Assembly (NCBI GenBank): GCA_030782805.1 | Contig: JARJPL010000024.1 | Location: 186,001-250,000 of the forward strand | Origin: Aschersonia sp. MBC 622 | Lineage: Eukaryota > Ascomycota > Sordariomycetes > Hypocreales > Clavicipitaceae | Reading direction: 5' to 3' | DNA: 64,000 nucleotides | Shown here: positions 22,595-31,424 of the stretch, piece by piece | How the letters are laid out: each line of letters opens with the position of its first letter | Numbering within the stretch: the stretch's first letter is position 1 | The notes under the pieces: generated by a model | Told to the model about the DNA's origin: nothing | The model's input: the letters and a program-made list of their open reading frames with translations, nothing else | Databases searched by the model: none | Translations under genes and position numbers: made by a program

Positions 22595-23527
22595 CTATCT
22601 ATCTAGCTGGGAGAAAAAGTCCAGTATATTTGATACCACAAGATCTGGCGCGGCCTCTGGAATAAAGTGGTTTGCATCAACACTGCGGCCATCGACGACG
22701 GCGCCGTCGTCTGTCACAGCTCGCCACTCTTCAAGAGGATCAAAGTACTTGCCAATGACGCCTTGTCCGGCCCATAGGACCCTCAACGGGCACTGAATCA
22801 GCCTCCCCCGGCCGAGATCATCTCTCGCCTCGTCCAGGTCGAGCGTTGCGCTGGCTCGATAATCCTGACACATGGAGTGGACGGCGTCTGGACGCTCCAG
22901 GGCGCTGAGATAGTGCTCGAGGCAAGTCTCGTCAAAGCACGCCCGGTCCTTTTCGTCTTCGATTCCCAGGCAAAACTCGCCAAAGACGCGCGCGCACCCG
23001 CTAATCATCCTCTCCGGCAAGGGCTCGGGCTGAATCAGGAAGAACCAGTGAAAGTACGAAGTCGCGAGCTGCTGGCCCGACGACGACGACGTGTACATGG
23101 CCAGTGTCGGGCAAATGTCGAGCAGCAGTGCGCGTTGAACGCGCGCGGGAAAGTCGACGCAGAGCTTGTGCGCGACCCTGGCGCCGCGATCGTGGCCGCA
23201 CACAAAGAATCGGTCAGTGAAGCCGAGCGAGTCCATGACCGCGACGCAGTCCCTTGCCATGGCGCTCTTGGCATAGTGGTGGACCTTGTCGGGCTTGGAC
23301 GAGCTTCCGTAGCCGCGGAGGTCGATGAGCACAATGGAGTAACTGCAGCAGCTCTGGCCTAGCTGTCTCGTGATTTCGTGCCAGATGTGGTGACTCTGCG
23401 GGAAGCCGTGGAGCAAGAGGAGAGGTGGAAGAGGGGAGTCTGGAATTCTTTTGATGCGGCCGAATATATTGATGACGACGGGGTCCGACTCAGTCGTGAT
23501 TGAGAAGGATTCAAAGCCTTCAAACAT
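22595..23527 (-). CDS. Haloacetate dehalogenase-like alpha/beta hydrolase 1
   Basis: Alpha/beta-hydrolase of the fluoroacetate-dehalogenase / epoxide-hydrolase group, 310 residues. The oxyanion motif HGFPQ is at residues 40-44. The nucleophile Asp113 lies in HDRGARV, with Arg114 and Arg117 in the positions that bind the carboxylate in characterised fluoroacetate dehalogenases. The acid Asp137 (LLLDICP), His160-Trp161 (YFHWFFL) and Tyr223 (QDYRA) match the halide-binding set, and His287 (ANHFIPE) is the catalytic base. All these spacings agree with the bacterial enzyme as I know it. Start MFEGFESF at 23527 matches the start of the paralogue at 26758; the open frame extends 61 codons further upstream and is probably leader. 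The predicted role is hydrolysis of 2-haloacids or a related ester or epoxide. Substrate is inference. Confidence 0.85.
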   Translation of the reverse strand: MFEGFESFSITTESDPVVINIFGRIKRIPDSPLPPLLLLHGFPQSHHIWHEITRQLGQSCCSYSIVLIDLRGYGSSSKPDKVHHYAKSAMARDCVAVMDSLGFTDRFFVCGHDRGARVAHKLCVDFPARVQRALLLDICPTLAMYTSSSSGQQLATSYFHWFFLIQPEPLPERMISGCARVFGEFCLGIEDEKDRACFDETCLEHYLSALERPDAVHSMCQDYRASATLDLDEARDDLGRGRLIQCPLRVLWAGQGVIGKYFDPLEEWRAVTDDGAVVDGRSVDANHFIPEAAPDLVVSNILDFFSQLDR

Positions 23528-24374
23528 GATGAGAGCGATGCCAAGGGAAAGAAGAGGAAAAGTTTTTGCGTGTAGATGAGTTTGAAAGCAGTAACAGTTG
23601 TTACTCGTGAAAGGTATGGCGGGTTTGAAAGTGAATTTGTGGAAAATGGTTGGTGAAATGGCATGTAACAGCCTCGCGGTGTGTGAGATGTTGACGGCCG
23701 CACGCGGCAAGGTTAGCTGCCAATCATGGCATGCTCAAGGCGGTTCCCAACAGCCAATAAACTACAATGCCAGGGTATCAGGCCTCAACAAGTTGAATCA
23801 ACTTGGCTCTCCGCGGCCTCCGTGAGAGACAACGCCACATCCTACTTGTCCATTGGTGCGGCCCGCCCCTAGAACAGCTACAATGCCGAGTGTGCCGTGC
23901 TTTTGATGCCATGGGTGCAGTTTACAAGAACTTTGGCTTCCTTTTAGCGTCAATCATGTGCGTTGACTACTCGAGGCTTTGCTTTCAGTAGAAAGAGTGC
24001 CCTTGAGCAACTACATCTCTTCGACTAGGTACAGCTGGGCCAGCGGCAGCAGCTAGATCCGAGTCCATGTCGACCCCGCGTTATTGATATGATGAGTCTT
24101 ACCCCCATGACCTTTGTTACGTCACGATCAATGTCGCAATCACAATGGTACTCACACCCAGCACTGAAAGGGGACACTTTGTCGCAGATTTCCCATTTGT
24201 CTAGTGACGCCACGATTTTGGCAACCATGAATGAGTGCGCGAGTTTGTTTGAATAATTGATGAGGGAGATTCTTCGAGAAAAGATTCCGTTTACTAATAT
24301 GTCTGTAGCAAAATGCCAAACATTCTGGGAAATTTTGTCAATTATGGGTTTTGTATACTATTTGTGTATACTCC
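23528..24374. promoter_or_regulatory. Upstream region of dehalogenase-like gene 1
   Basis: 847 bases between the dehydrogenase stop and the hydrolase start. No gene is visible. A near-perfect palindrome lies at 23789-23805 (CAAGTTGA, one base, TCAACTTG), about 260 bases upstream of the ATG, and could be a dimeric regulator site. Its role is unproven. Confidence 0.35.
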
Positions 24375-25469
24375 TCATTGCCCGCTCGCTTTCAATATCT
24401 CCCGCTCAACCTCGTCTCCAAAACTCAGCGTCGTGCCACGGCCGCCCATGTCCGGTGTCATGATGTCCGGATCTGAGCGAGCCAAAACATTCTCAATGGC
24501 CTGCAAGAGCGCCTTTGCCGCCGCCTCGTGGCCGAAATGCTGGAGCATCATTTGGCCTGCCCAAATCATTCCGACGGGGTTGGCAATGCCCTTTCCGGCA
24601 ATGTCCGGCGCGCTGCCATGGACAGGTTCAAACAGGCTCGGAAACTTGCCGTCTGGGTTAATGTTTGCGGACGGCGCAATTCCGATTGTCCCTGTACAGG
24701 CAGGCCCCAGGTCCGAGAGGATGTCGCCAAACAGGTTGCTGGCGACAATGACATCGAACATGTCTGGACGCTGGACAAAGTGTGCAGTGAGAATGTCAAT
24801 GTGATATTTGTCGACGTGAACATTGGGAAAGCTCTTTGCCATCTCGAGAACTCGCGAGTCCCAATAAGGCATGGTGGTGTTGATGCCGTTGCTCTTGGTC
24901 GCGCTGGTAAGCTTCTTCCGCGGACGACTCTGGGCGAGTTCAAACGCGTAGCGTAGAACCCGGTCTACTCCAACTCTCGTCATGACTGTTTCCTGAATGA
25001 CAATCTCCCGCTCGGTTCCCTCAAACATTTTACCGCCGATGCTGCTGTACTCGCCCTCGGTGTTCTCCCTGACTACCCAAAAGTCAATGTCCCCCGGTTT
25101 GCGGTCCGCGAGCGGGCTCCGGATCCCCGGCATCAGGCGGCATGGGCGGAGATTAATGTACTGATCGAATTCCCGGCGAAACTTGAGGAGGCTCCCCCAC
25201 AGAGAGACGTCGTCGGCGACAACATCGGGCAGGCCGACGGCACCAAAGTAGATGGCGTCGAAACGCATCAACTTTTCCTTCCAGTCTGGAGGAAGCATAT
25301 CCCCGTGATCTAGGTAATGGCGACAGCTGGCAAAGTCAAACCACTCGAATTCAAAGGTGATTTCGTATGCCTTGCCAATTGCCTCGAGGCACCGGACGCC
25401 CTGCGGCATGACCTCGGTGCCAATGCCATCGCCTGGGACGACGGCAACTTTGAGAGTCTTGGCCGCCAT
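24375..25469 (-). CDS. Tartrate/isopropylmalate dehydrogenase-family enzyme
   Basis: NAD-dependent beta-decarboxylating dehydrogenase, 364 residues, closest in motif pattern to tartrate dehydrogenase/decarboxylase or D-malate dehydrogenase rather than to leucine-pathway IPMDH. The N-terminus VAVVPGDGIGTEV is the family start. The substrate loop WVVRENTEGEYSSIGG holds Arg134 and catalytic Tyr141; catalytic Lys192 lies in TKSNGI. Metal ligands Asp225, Asp249 and Asp253 have the IPMDH spacing (DKYHID, FGDILSD), and HGSAPDIAGKGIANP is the adenine-site loop. I start at MAAKTLKV (25469) because it abuts the fold; the frame extends 22 codons upstream. It lies between two dehalogenase paralogues on the same strand. 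A hydroxy-acid product of a hydrolase feeding this enzyme would be a sensible pathway, but that is inference. Confidence 0.87.
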   Translation of the reverse strand: MAAKTLKVAVVPGDGIGTEVMPQGVRCLEAIGKAYEITFEFEWFDFASCRHYLDHGDMLPPDWKEKLMRFDAIYFGAVGLPDVVADDVSLWGSLLKFRREFDQYINLRPCRLMPGIRSPLADRKPGDIDFWVVRENTEGEYSSIGGKMFEGTEREIVIQETVMTRVGVDRVLRYAFELAQSRPRKKLTSATKSNGINTTMPYWDSRVLEMAKSFPNVHVDKYHIDILTAHFVQRPDMFDVIVASNLFGDILSDLGPACTGTIGIAPSANINPDGKFPSLFEPVHGSAPDIAGKGIANPVGMIWAGQMMLQHFGHEAAAKALLQAIENVLARSDPDIMTPDMGGRGTTLSFGDEVEREILKASGQ

Positions 25470-25840
25470 GCTTGCGAGATCTCCGGATAGATGTACCGAT
25501 TCGAGAGAAAGAAAAGCAGGCGCGAATAATATCAATCATCTACCCGTGGAAGAATTGAGACTTATTAAATGCACACACATCAGCAGAGTGGGGGGTAACT
25601 ACACGGCAGAATGATGAGCCGATGGCCAAAATAAGGTCTTGACCGACCGTTGTTGCAGCGCCAGAACTCCATAACGCTCACCGATGTCGTATTCGACATA
25701 CTGAAACATGCGGGAAACATTGTACTAGCTTTCGCGATGCAGTCGGTCAAATGTAGCACTGCGTTTCGCACAAAAGGGCAGACTTGGGTAGACACAGCAC
25801 AGAAGTCGCATCGCTCGAATTTCGAGCTACCAATTCTCCA
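25470..25840. other. Intergenic spacer
   Basis: 371 bases between the dehydrogenase start and the second hydrolase stop, both on the minus strand. It must hold the dehydrogenase promoter. No distinct motif is seen. Confidence 0.5.
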
Positions 25841-26758
25841 TTACTTTTCGCAGAGAAATTCGACAACTTCAGCTGCTATAGTTTCTGGAATCTGCTCTGG
25901 GATATAATGGCCAGAGTCAACGCTGCGTCCCTCGACCACGACACCCTCGGCGGTGACGGCTTGCCATTCCTGCACCGCGTTGAAACATTTTTCAATGACC
26001 CCATGCTCGCCCCAAAACACCTTTAAAGGGCATCTGATGAGCTTTTTATTTGCAAGATCATCCCGCGCCTCATTCAAATCCAACGAGGCGCTTGCCCTGT
26101 AATCCTGACACATTGCGTGTATCGTGGCTGGGTCACCGAGAGCCTGTACATACGAGTCAAAGGCCAAGCTGTCAAAAATGTTCAACCCTTGCACCTGGCG
26201 GCTGCCCATGAACTTTTGCGCAAACTCTTGCGGTCTGGCCGCAATCAGCATTTCCGGAAAGGGCTCTGGCTGGATCAAGAAGAACCAGTGGAAATAGGCC
26301 GTGGCAAACTCCATGTCGGTTTTGCTGTACATGGCCAGCGTGGGACAGACGTCGAGCAGTATGGCCTTTTTCACGCGCTCTGGGTAATCGACGCAAAGCT
26401 TGTGCGCGACGCGGGCGCCTCGGTCATGGGCGCATACGAAGAAACCACCAGTGTTGTTGTAGCCGAGAGCGTCCATGACGGCCACGCAGTCGCGAGCCAT
26501 GGCGCTCTTTGCATACGCCGCGACAGACTCGGGCTTGGAGGACGCCCCGTAGCCGCGGAGATCCATGGCAACCATGTTGTACTTGCCAGTGAGCAGGTGT
26601 GCTACCCGAGACCAGATTCGGTGGTTTTGCGGGAAGCCGTGCAGGAGAAGGAGCGTCGGCAAGGTAGCAATGGAGTTGTCGCTTTTGAGGCCAGATATGG
26701 ATACAGTGTCGGGTTGGGTCTCTGTTTGCACAGTAAAGGGTGTGAATCCTTCAAACAT
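25841..26758 (-). CDS. Haloacetate dehalogenase-like alpha/beta hydrolase 2
   Basis: Paralogue of the hydrolase at 22595-23527, 305 residues and collinear through the whole length. HGFPQ is at residues 40-44. The nucleophile Asp112 is in HDRGARV, with Arg113 and Arg116; the acid is Asp136 (LLDVCPT). His157-Trp158 (YFHWFFLIQPEP) and Tyr220 (QDYRAS) form the presumed halide pocket, and His284 (SGHYIPE) is the base. The complete set argues for an active enzyme with haloacetate-dehalogenase-like chemistry. The start MFEGFTPF at 26758 is the first ATG and matches the paralogue. It is transcribed divergently from the short Zn2Cys6 gene that starts at 27303. The pair probably arose by local duplication with the dehydrogenase between them. 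Epoxide or ester hydrolysis remains possible. Confidence 0.86.
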   Translation of the reverse strand: MFEGFTPFTVQTETQPDTVSISGLKSDNSIATLPTLLLLHGFPQNHRIWSRVAHLLTGKYNMVAMDLRGYGASSKPESVAAYAKSAMARDCVAVMDALGYNNTGGFFVCAHDRGARVAHKLCVDYPERVKKAILLDVCPTLAMYSKTDMEFATAYFHWFFLIQPEPFPEMLIAARPQEFAQKFMGSRQVQGLNIFDSLAFDSYVQALGDPATIHAMCQDYRASASLDLNEARDDLANKKLIRCPLKVFWGEHGVIEKCFNAVQEWQAVTAEGVVVEGRSVDSGHYIPEQIPETIAAEVVEFLCEK

Positions 26759-27302
26759 GGTGAAAGATGTTGGCCAAGAGTTTTTGGTATCAATAACGGC
26801 AAGTCGGTGCCAAAGAGATAGACCTGGGCTGGGCCCCTCCTTATTATGTACCTCAGTTACGGATTACATGGTGTATGATCGATTTGTCGTAACACGATTT
26901 TGCGGGGTAGTTTAATAAAGCGCCTTGCACTAGTACGAACCAGTAGATTTAATCAGTCTGAATTCTTTCTACAAAAGATATTGGTTGATATCGCCCGCCG
27001 GCCCGCTGAAGCCCAGTTGCCCAGTTCTTCTCATGGTGGTTCGGGCAAAGCCACCAAAAGAGGTTGGCAGTGGGACCCAGCCTAGATAGCTGAGCATTTC
27101 GTTTAAAAGATTAACCGAAAACTGCGGCCTATGCAATTCACTCGGCGCCATCATTTCTCCCCAACCTCTAATTGCCTAATCTTCGCATACAAGTTCCAGT
27201 GCGTTTTTAGCGGCATGCAATATTTGGCCGCGCTCATTTGCGCAAAGCTTTTACAGTATTGAGAGAGCCGACGATGCTTTTTTTTAAAAAGCGGTGTCGA
27301 CA
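26759..27302. promoter_or_regulatory. Divergent promoter, hydrolase 2 / Zn2Cys6 regulator
   Basis: Shared 544-base upstream region of a metabolic gene and a regulator-like gene, a layout common for pathway-specific fungal regulators. I looked for CGG/CCG-type zinc-cluster sites and found none with convincing symmetry. No coding region is visible. Confidence 0.4.
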
Positions 27303-27464
27303 ATGCCAGCCAAGGTTCGTGGTCGAGCCGCGTGCAACCAATGTCGCTCACGGAAGCAAAAGGTAGTTAAGCCAGGGTGCGCGTAATAGAAACTCACCCT
27401 GCAATTGGGTTACTGATGTGTATTTCAATAGTGCGATGAAAAGAGGTGAGAGCATGTGTTTTTT

Positions 27465-27497
<33 letters not shown>

Positions 27498-28182
27498 ATA
27501 GTTACGTAGTTCTAGGCACTACATACTGACATTTTCGGCAGACCGGTTTGCTCGCGTTGTCGAGACTTGAACAAGCCTTGTCAATGGCCAGGTCTGCGAA
27601 AACGGTAAGACTCAAACTTCTTGTTTCCCTCACATTCGATGCAAAGTTTTGCTCAACGGTAGTAGGGGACCCGCAAAAGGGTACACTGAAGCTTTGGAGC
27701 ACAGGCTGAGAGAGACGGAGACGGCTCTCTTGCGCATTGTCTCGGTGGTTGATGGAGCGACTCTGGAAGCGGCTTTTCAGGACAGCGGCGCCAGCAGCCG
27801 CCACATCCTGGATGCCGTCTCGGAAGCCAAAACGGACAAGGCGGAAATGGCTGCGCGCTGGGAGACGTTTCCCTTGTCTACGCCCGGGGACATAATGACT
27901 TGGGCCAATGAGCAGCGAGCTCCCTCGCAAGATTTCCGAGCGGGGGATGCTGCAATGCGTCTTTCGGAGGGATCGGCTGCGCGCCTCGGACAGCAATTAT
28001 CCAATCACGACTCACTGATGGAGTTTGAAATATCCCTCACGGAAAACATGGCAGAATATCCCCCGTTGTCGACAAATATTGCTAGTACGCCTCGGTTCTT
28101 ACCGGGGGGGTCACTGGACTCGAGCCCTCGGGACCATGTATTCGACATGCCGGAGCAGTTTAAAGAGCAGTATCTTTGGTAG
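27303..28182 (+). CDS. Short Zn2Cys6 transcription factor
   Basis: Zn2Cys6 DNA-binding protein, 218 residues, from four exons: 27303-27362, 27432-27445 (only 14 nt), 27542-27604 and 27663-28182. All three introns are GT-AG. Splicing assembles the complete six-cysteine cluster: residues 11-31 read ACNQCRSRKQKCDEK and then RPVCSRCRDLNKPC. A basic linker (GLRKRRGPAKGY) and a dimerisation helix (EALEHRLRETETALL) follow. The remainder is low in recognisable structure and ends QFKEQYLW. The fungal regulatory domain (middle homology region) is absent, so the protein could bind DNA without the usual effector domain. The second intron has a long T/C tract. It is divergent from hydrolase 2 and convergent with the gene at 28751-31014. 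It is probably a cluster regulator, by position only. Confidence 0.82.
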
Positions 28183-28750
28183 TACACTGAAAATAATGTA
28201 GGATAGACCTTTTTTTTTCTTCTTTTTTTTTTTTAGATTATGCAGCCCAGGCTTTCAACTATTCCCTGTCAAACATGTCGCATTCTCACGTACCTCTATT
28301 CCATGTTCCTCTTGGCTGATGTTCATGGTACCAGTATCACGCAGATCGGACAAGGGGAGCAAGTAGTTCAACCTTGATCGAAGTGAGGGAAAAAAACACA
28401 ACGGCGGTGAGTATGCAGGTCCTCTACATATACTAAATACAATAGAGTATATAAGGAATATACATAGAATATATAGAGGATATGCCTTGATAATACTAGA
28501 GTCAACAGCGCCAGAGTCAATAGCTAGCTGCCAGAGTTAACAGCGCGCCAGTTAACAACGCCAAAGTTAATAGCCCAATATATTTATACATCCCCTATAT
28601 ATAGTAGGCATATGCTAGGTGTGTACTGAGTCATTAAATTAAAGCAGCTGTAACGTATCCGCAATTGAGCATCCTTTTTCTGCCGTTTTTTGCCTCACTT
28701 CGTCCAAGGTTGAACTCGTCCCCCGAACAAGGTAGGTCCTTGCACATGTT
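28183..28750. other. Convergent spacer holding a MITE-like element
   Basis: The 568 bases between two convergent regulator-like genes. Most of the space (28356-28726) is an AT-rich element with terminal inverted repeats, listed separately. A T-rich run at about 28208-28235 could act in 3' end formation of the plus-strand gene. Confidence 0.6.
28356..28726. mobile_element. MITE-like element with ~45-bp terminal inverted repeats
   Basis: The left end (28356-28405) and right end (28681-28726) are inverted copies of each other, with few mismatches and short gaps. Shared blocks are GTTCAACCTTG, CGAAGTGAGG and a run of A before CGGC on the left, and their complements on the right. The 6-base sequence ACAAGG occurs directly outside both ends (28350-28355 and 28727-28732), a possible target duplication. 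The interior is AT-rich, has an inner inverted repeat (ATATGCCT at 28480 / AGGCATAT at 28606) and tandem GCCAGAGTTAA-like units at 28497-28575. It has no coding capacity, so it would be non-autonomous. Confidence 0.72.
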
Positions 28751-31014
28751 CTAACTTAGGCAATCTCCAAAGGTCTTGACGTACGAGTCCCAACCCGCAT
28801 TCTCAAATAAAAGCCCTGATAGTCCAGGGTTCAGTCCCTGCGCCAGAAACTCTTGCCAAGCATCCTGGCGACAGAATTGGTTCGCATCAAATCCAAAGTC
28901 TGGCCCAGTATATTCCAACACTGGCTGCCACATGTATGATGCGGCTAGCCCTGAGCTCGACGCACATTCTGTATTGGACCACTGTGGCGACTGTGTTGCG
29001 ACATGGTGATTGCTCTTCCGGCGTTTGTTTCGGGCCTCTTCCGCTGTGTCGACAATTACATCGGAACTGGAAACTTCGCTGGGGATGTTTGCGTCGGATG
29101 TTGCTTGTGGAATGTGGATTGCGTTGTTCGGTAAGCTGAGCGGCTTTGACGTCAATTGGTCAAGCATCAACTTTAGAGTATCGCGGCAGTGACTCGCGCT
29201 GGTCCACGTACTACCCATTCCGTCAAGTACGCATATACTATGATTTATATCCCTTGCAGCAATGCGTCAGAGTGAATGCGTCAAAGTGAATGCGTCAGGT
29301 TGAATGCGCCAGAGTGACTGTGTACTTTGGATGCAATTATTTTCTTCACTTACGAGATGCCCTTTTCCAGTGGGTATATCTTTAATAGGCTTGCATAAGC
29401 CACAACAAGCCCGGCCATCCATATTGCCGAGAGAGCTCCAGGCCAAGCCAAGATTAACGAGCCTTTCTGGCTCGCCCGCAGCTGGCGGATAATGGACCGA
29501 CTTGCATTCAGCGCCGACTGCAAGGAAGACCGAAAGTCTTCCCGGTCTGTTGGTAATGAAAGAAATGGGCGATTAATGAAGAGTAAAAGGTGGTGGTAAA
29601 GGACAGCAAAAAATGCCCCAAACGATGGCTCAGAGCCCGCAGTGTCTTCATCTTGAAGTGAAAAGGGCAAGCTGTTCCACCATGAGTGGATTCTTGCCGT
29701 GATATCGAGAACCTTGTCCACCACAATCGATCTTCTGTGTATCGACGTGTGGAAAAGCTGGAGGGCCGCGCCAAGCAGTTGCGAGTACGTCACCAAATAG
29801 CCAAGTACAAAGGTACGCGCTTCTTCAGGGCGGGTCTTGTGATGATGAGACGGGCTCTGCGTGTCTGAGCAGTCGGCGTTTGTCGTGGGGCTGGAGCTTG
29901 CCATGCCGCTGTCGCCGCGCTGGAACGATTCATGGTTGATGGGGAGGTGTGCGCGAACCTCGTCACCGGCCGTCGTTGTTGAGGCTTGGCGATGGTGCCG
30001 GACGGGACTGTGAAGCTCTGGCATTCCCGGTATGCAAACGTCGACCTCTTCGTCGCTCACAGCTAGCGGGTGTCCGAGCGAGAGGCTGAGATGGCGATCT
30101 AGCACATACGTGCACCACCATATCCTCTGTCTGATGACTAGCGTGTCCCTTGGCAGCTGCAGATACCGAAAAGGACACCTGTGAAAGCCGGCTTGATACA
30201 AGACACGCGTCAGCGTTCCGTGCACCGTGGACGCTGCTCTTGACGACATTCGAGTTACGAGGTAGAGCTCCATTGCCAGAAGAACCTGGAGGGTATGCAT
30301 ATCCTGGTCGCCGGCGATTATTCCAAGCAACCCTGTCAGAACTGCAGGTGAAGTAATGCGACAGCGAGATTCCAGAAGCAATTCACCCCCATCCGCATTC
30401 GTGGCCGCAATGTTGAACACGCATTGGAAGCAGACGGCGCGGCATAATTTATCCCGTAGGCTTTCACCAAAGTCCGCACCTCGGTTGTCCGGTGATTGTG
30501 ACTGACTAGAGTAGAATTGATTCACCTTGTCGAAAAACGTTGGCCCGTGTAAAAACGGAAAGATGGGATGCCACTTTTGAAAGTAAATCATGAGGAGCTT
30601 CTTGGCGGCAGCCGGCGTCGGCGGCGCGCCAAGCTCAGGAATATTCACGCCATACGACTGACCGCGTGAGCCATCCAATCTCATCCCGGTAGACGAGTTT
30701 ATTAATTTCAACAAAACGTCACCATCTGCCAACTGCTCCTGACTGGTGTCATCAGCCGCTGTGAGCAAGTTGTGAAACGAGCCCGGGTCTCCTCCCGTCG
30801 AAGCACGGTCGGCGCCTGCGCCGCCGCCGCCGGCCAACTCCGCCTCGCGCGGTGAGGCGGCCGCAAACGCCCGAAATACAGTATTGATGAAGAAGACTCC
30901 GCTTGCGCTCCCGATAAACTCGCTCTTGTCTGGGCGGCGCGAGACAAATGAGCCAACCTCGATGGGAGGGAACAGCGCGCCAGCAGCACCGGCCTGCCTC
31001 GGCCTCGCAGACAT
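28751..31014 (-). CDS. Fungal-specific transcription factor domain protein lacking zinc cluster
   Basis: Protein with the fungal regulatory (middle homology) domain of Zn2Cys6 factors, 715 residues, from exons 29354-31014 and 28751-29237 (intron 29238-29353, GTAAGT donor and TAG acceptor, branch site not obvious). Domain landmarks are LMIYFQKWHPIFPFLHGPTF at about residue 145, then AVCFQCVFNIAA, and IRQRIWWCTYVLDRHLSLSL followed by VDVCIPG. After the intron the sequence continues with the familiar GMGSTWTSASHCRDTL. No cysteine cluster is encoded at the N-terminus, and none is visible in the 400 bases upstream on that strand. A Gly/Ala-rich segment near residues 55-75 looks non-conserved. It may be a DNA-binding-deficient co-regulator, or may have an undetected upstream exon. 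Its intron contains a 14-bp minisatellite. Confidence 0.82.
29261..29316 (+). repeat. Intronic minisatellite, 4 x 14 bp
   Basis: Four consecutive 14-base units of consensus AATGCGTCAGAGTG at 29261, 29275, 29289 and 29303, with one to three differences each. They lie entirely inside the intron of the regulatory-domain gene. The fourth unit shares GCGCCAGAGT with the tandem repeats inside the MITE-like element 0.8 kb away. Confidence 0.85.
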
Positions 31015-31424
31015 TAACCCTGACCGATGCGATGAATTGTTCGAGCAATGCCCCCCAAAAAGCTGTGTTTTCGATTGAAACGGCGAATCAGGGAATAAGA
31101 GTTGATCTGGGGTAGTTTCCCCGGATTATGCATGAAGCAGGTTGGCGGGTCACGTCATTGTCTCTCGTGGAACAAGTGCCAAGACAAAAAGGCGGCTAAA
31201 CTTTGTGCCGACTAATAGATTAATACACAACGCCTCGCGAATCACCCAGAAGATAAGTTTTTCGAACGTGAGAATGTAAGAATGTATTTGGCAATAGAAA
31301 CTGTCTAGATCGATGCCACCGTGCGAATTTCTACAAGACTGATTGGCTTTTCCCCTGTACTATAAACGCAGTATACCATTTGAACTCGCAGAATTAACCT
31401 AGACTCCTAGCGTAGACCTTGGGC
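31015..31424. other. Intergenic spacer
   Basis: 410 bases between the ELG1 stop and the start of the regulatory-domain gene, both on the minus strand. It should contain the promoter of the latter. No zinc-cluster exon and no RNA gene is seen. Confidence 0.5.

Noticed and set aside
22877..23362. 161-codon plus-strand frame opposite dehalogenase-like gene 1
   Set aside because: Antisense shadow of a conserved enzyme. The equivalent antisense frame exists in the paralogue at 26117-26821, as expected from shared codon patterns.
22595..23710. Longer N-terminus for hydrolase 1 starting at 23710
   Set aside because: The extra 61 residues have no counterpart in the paralogue, which begins exactly at the MFEGF position.
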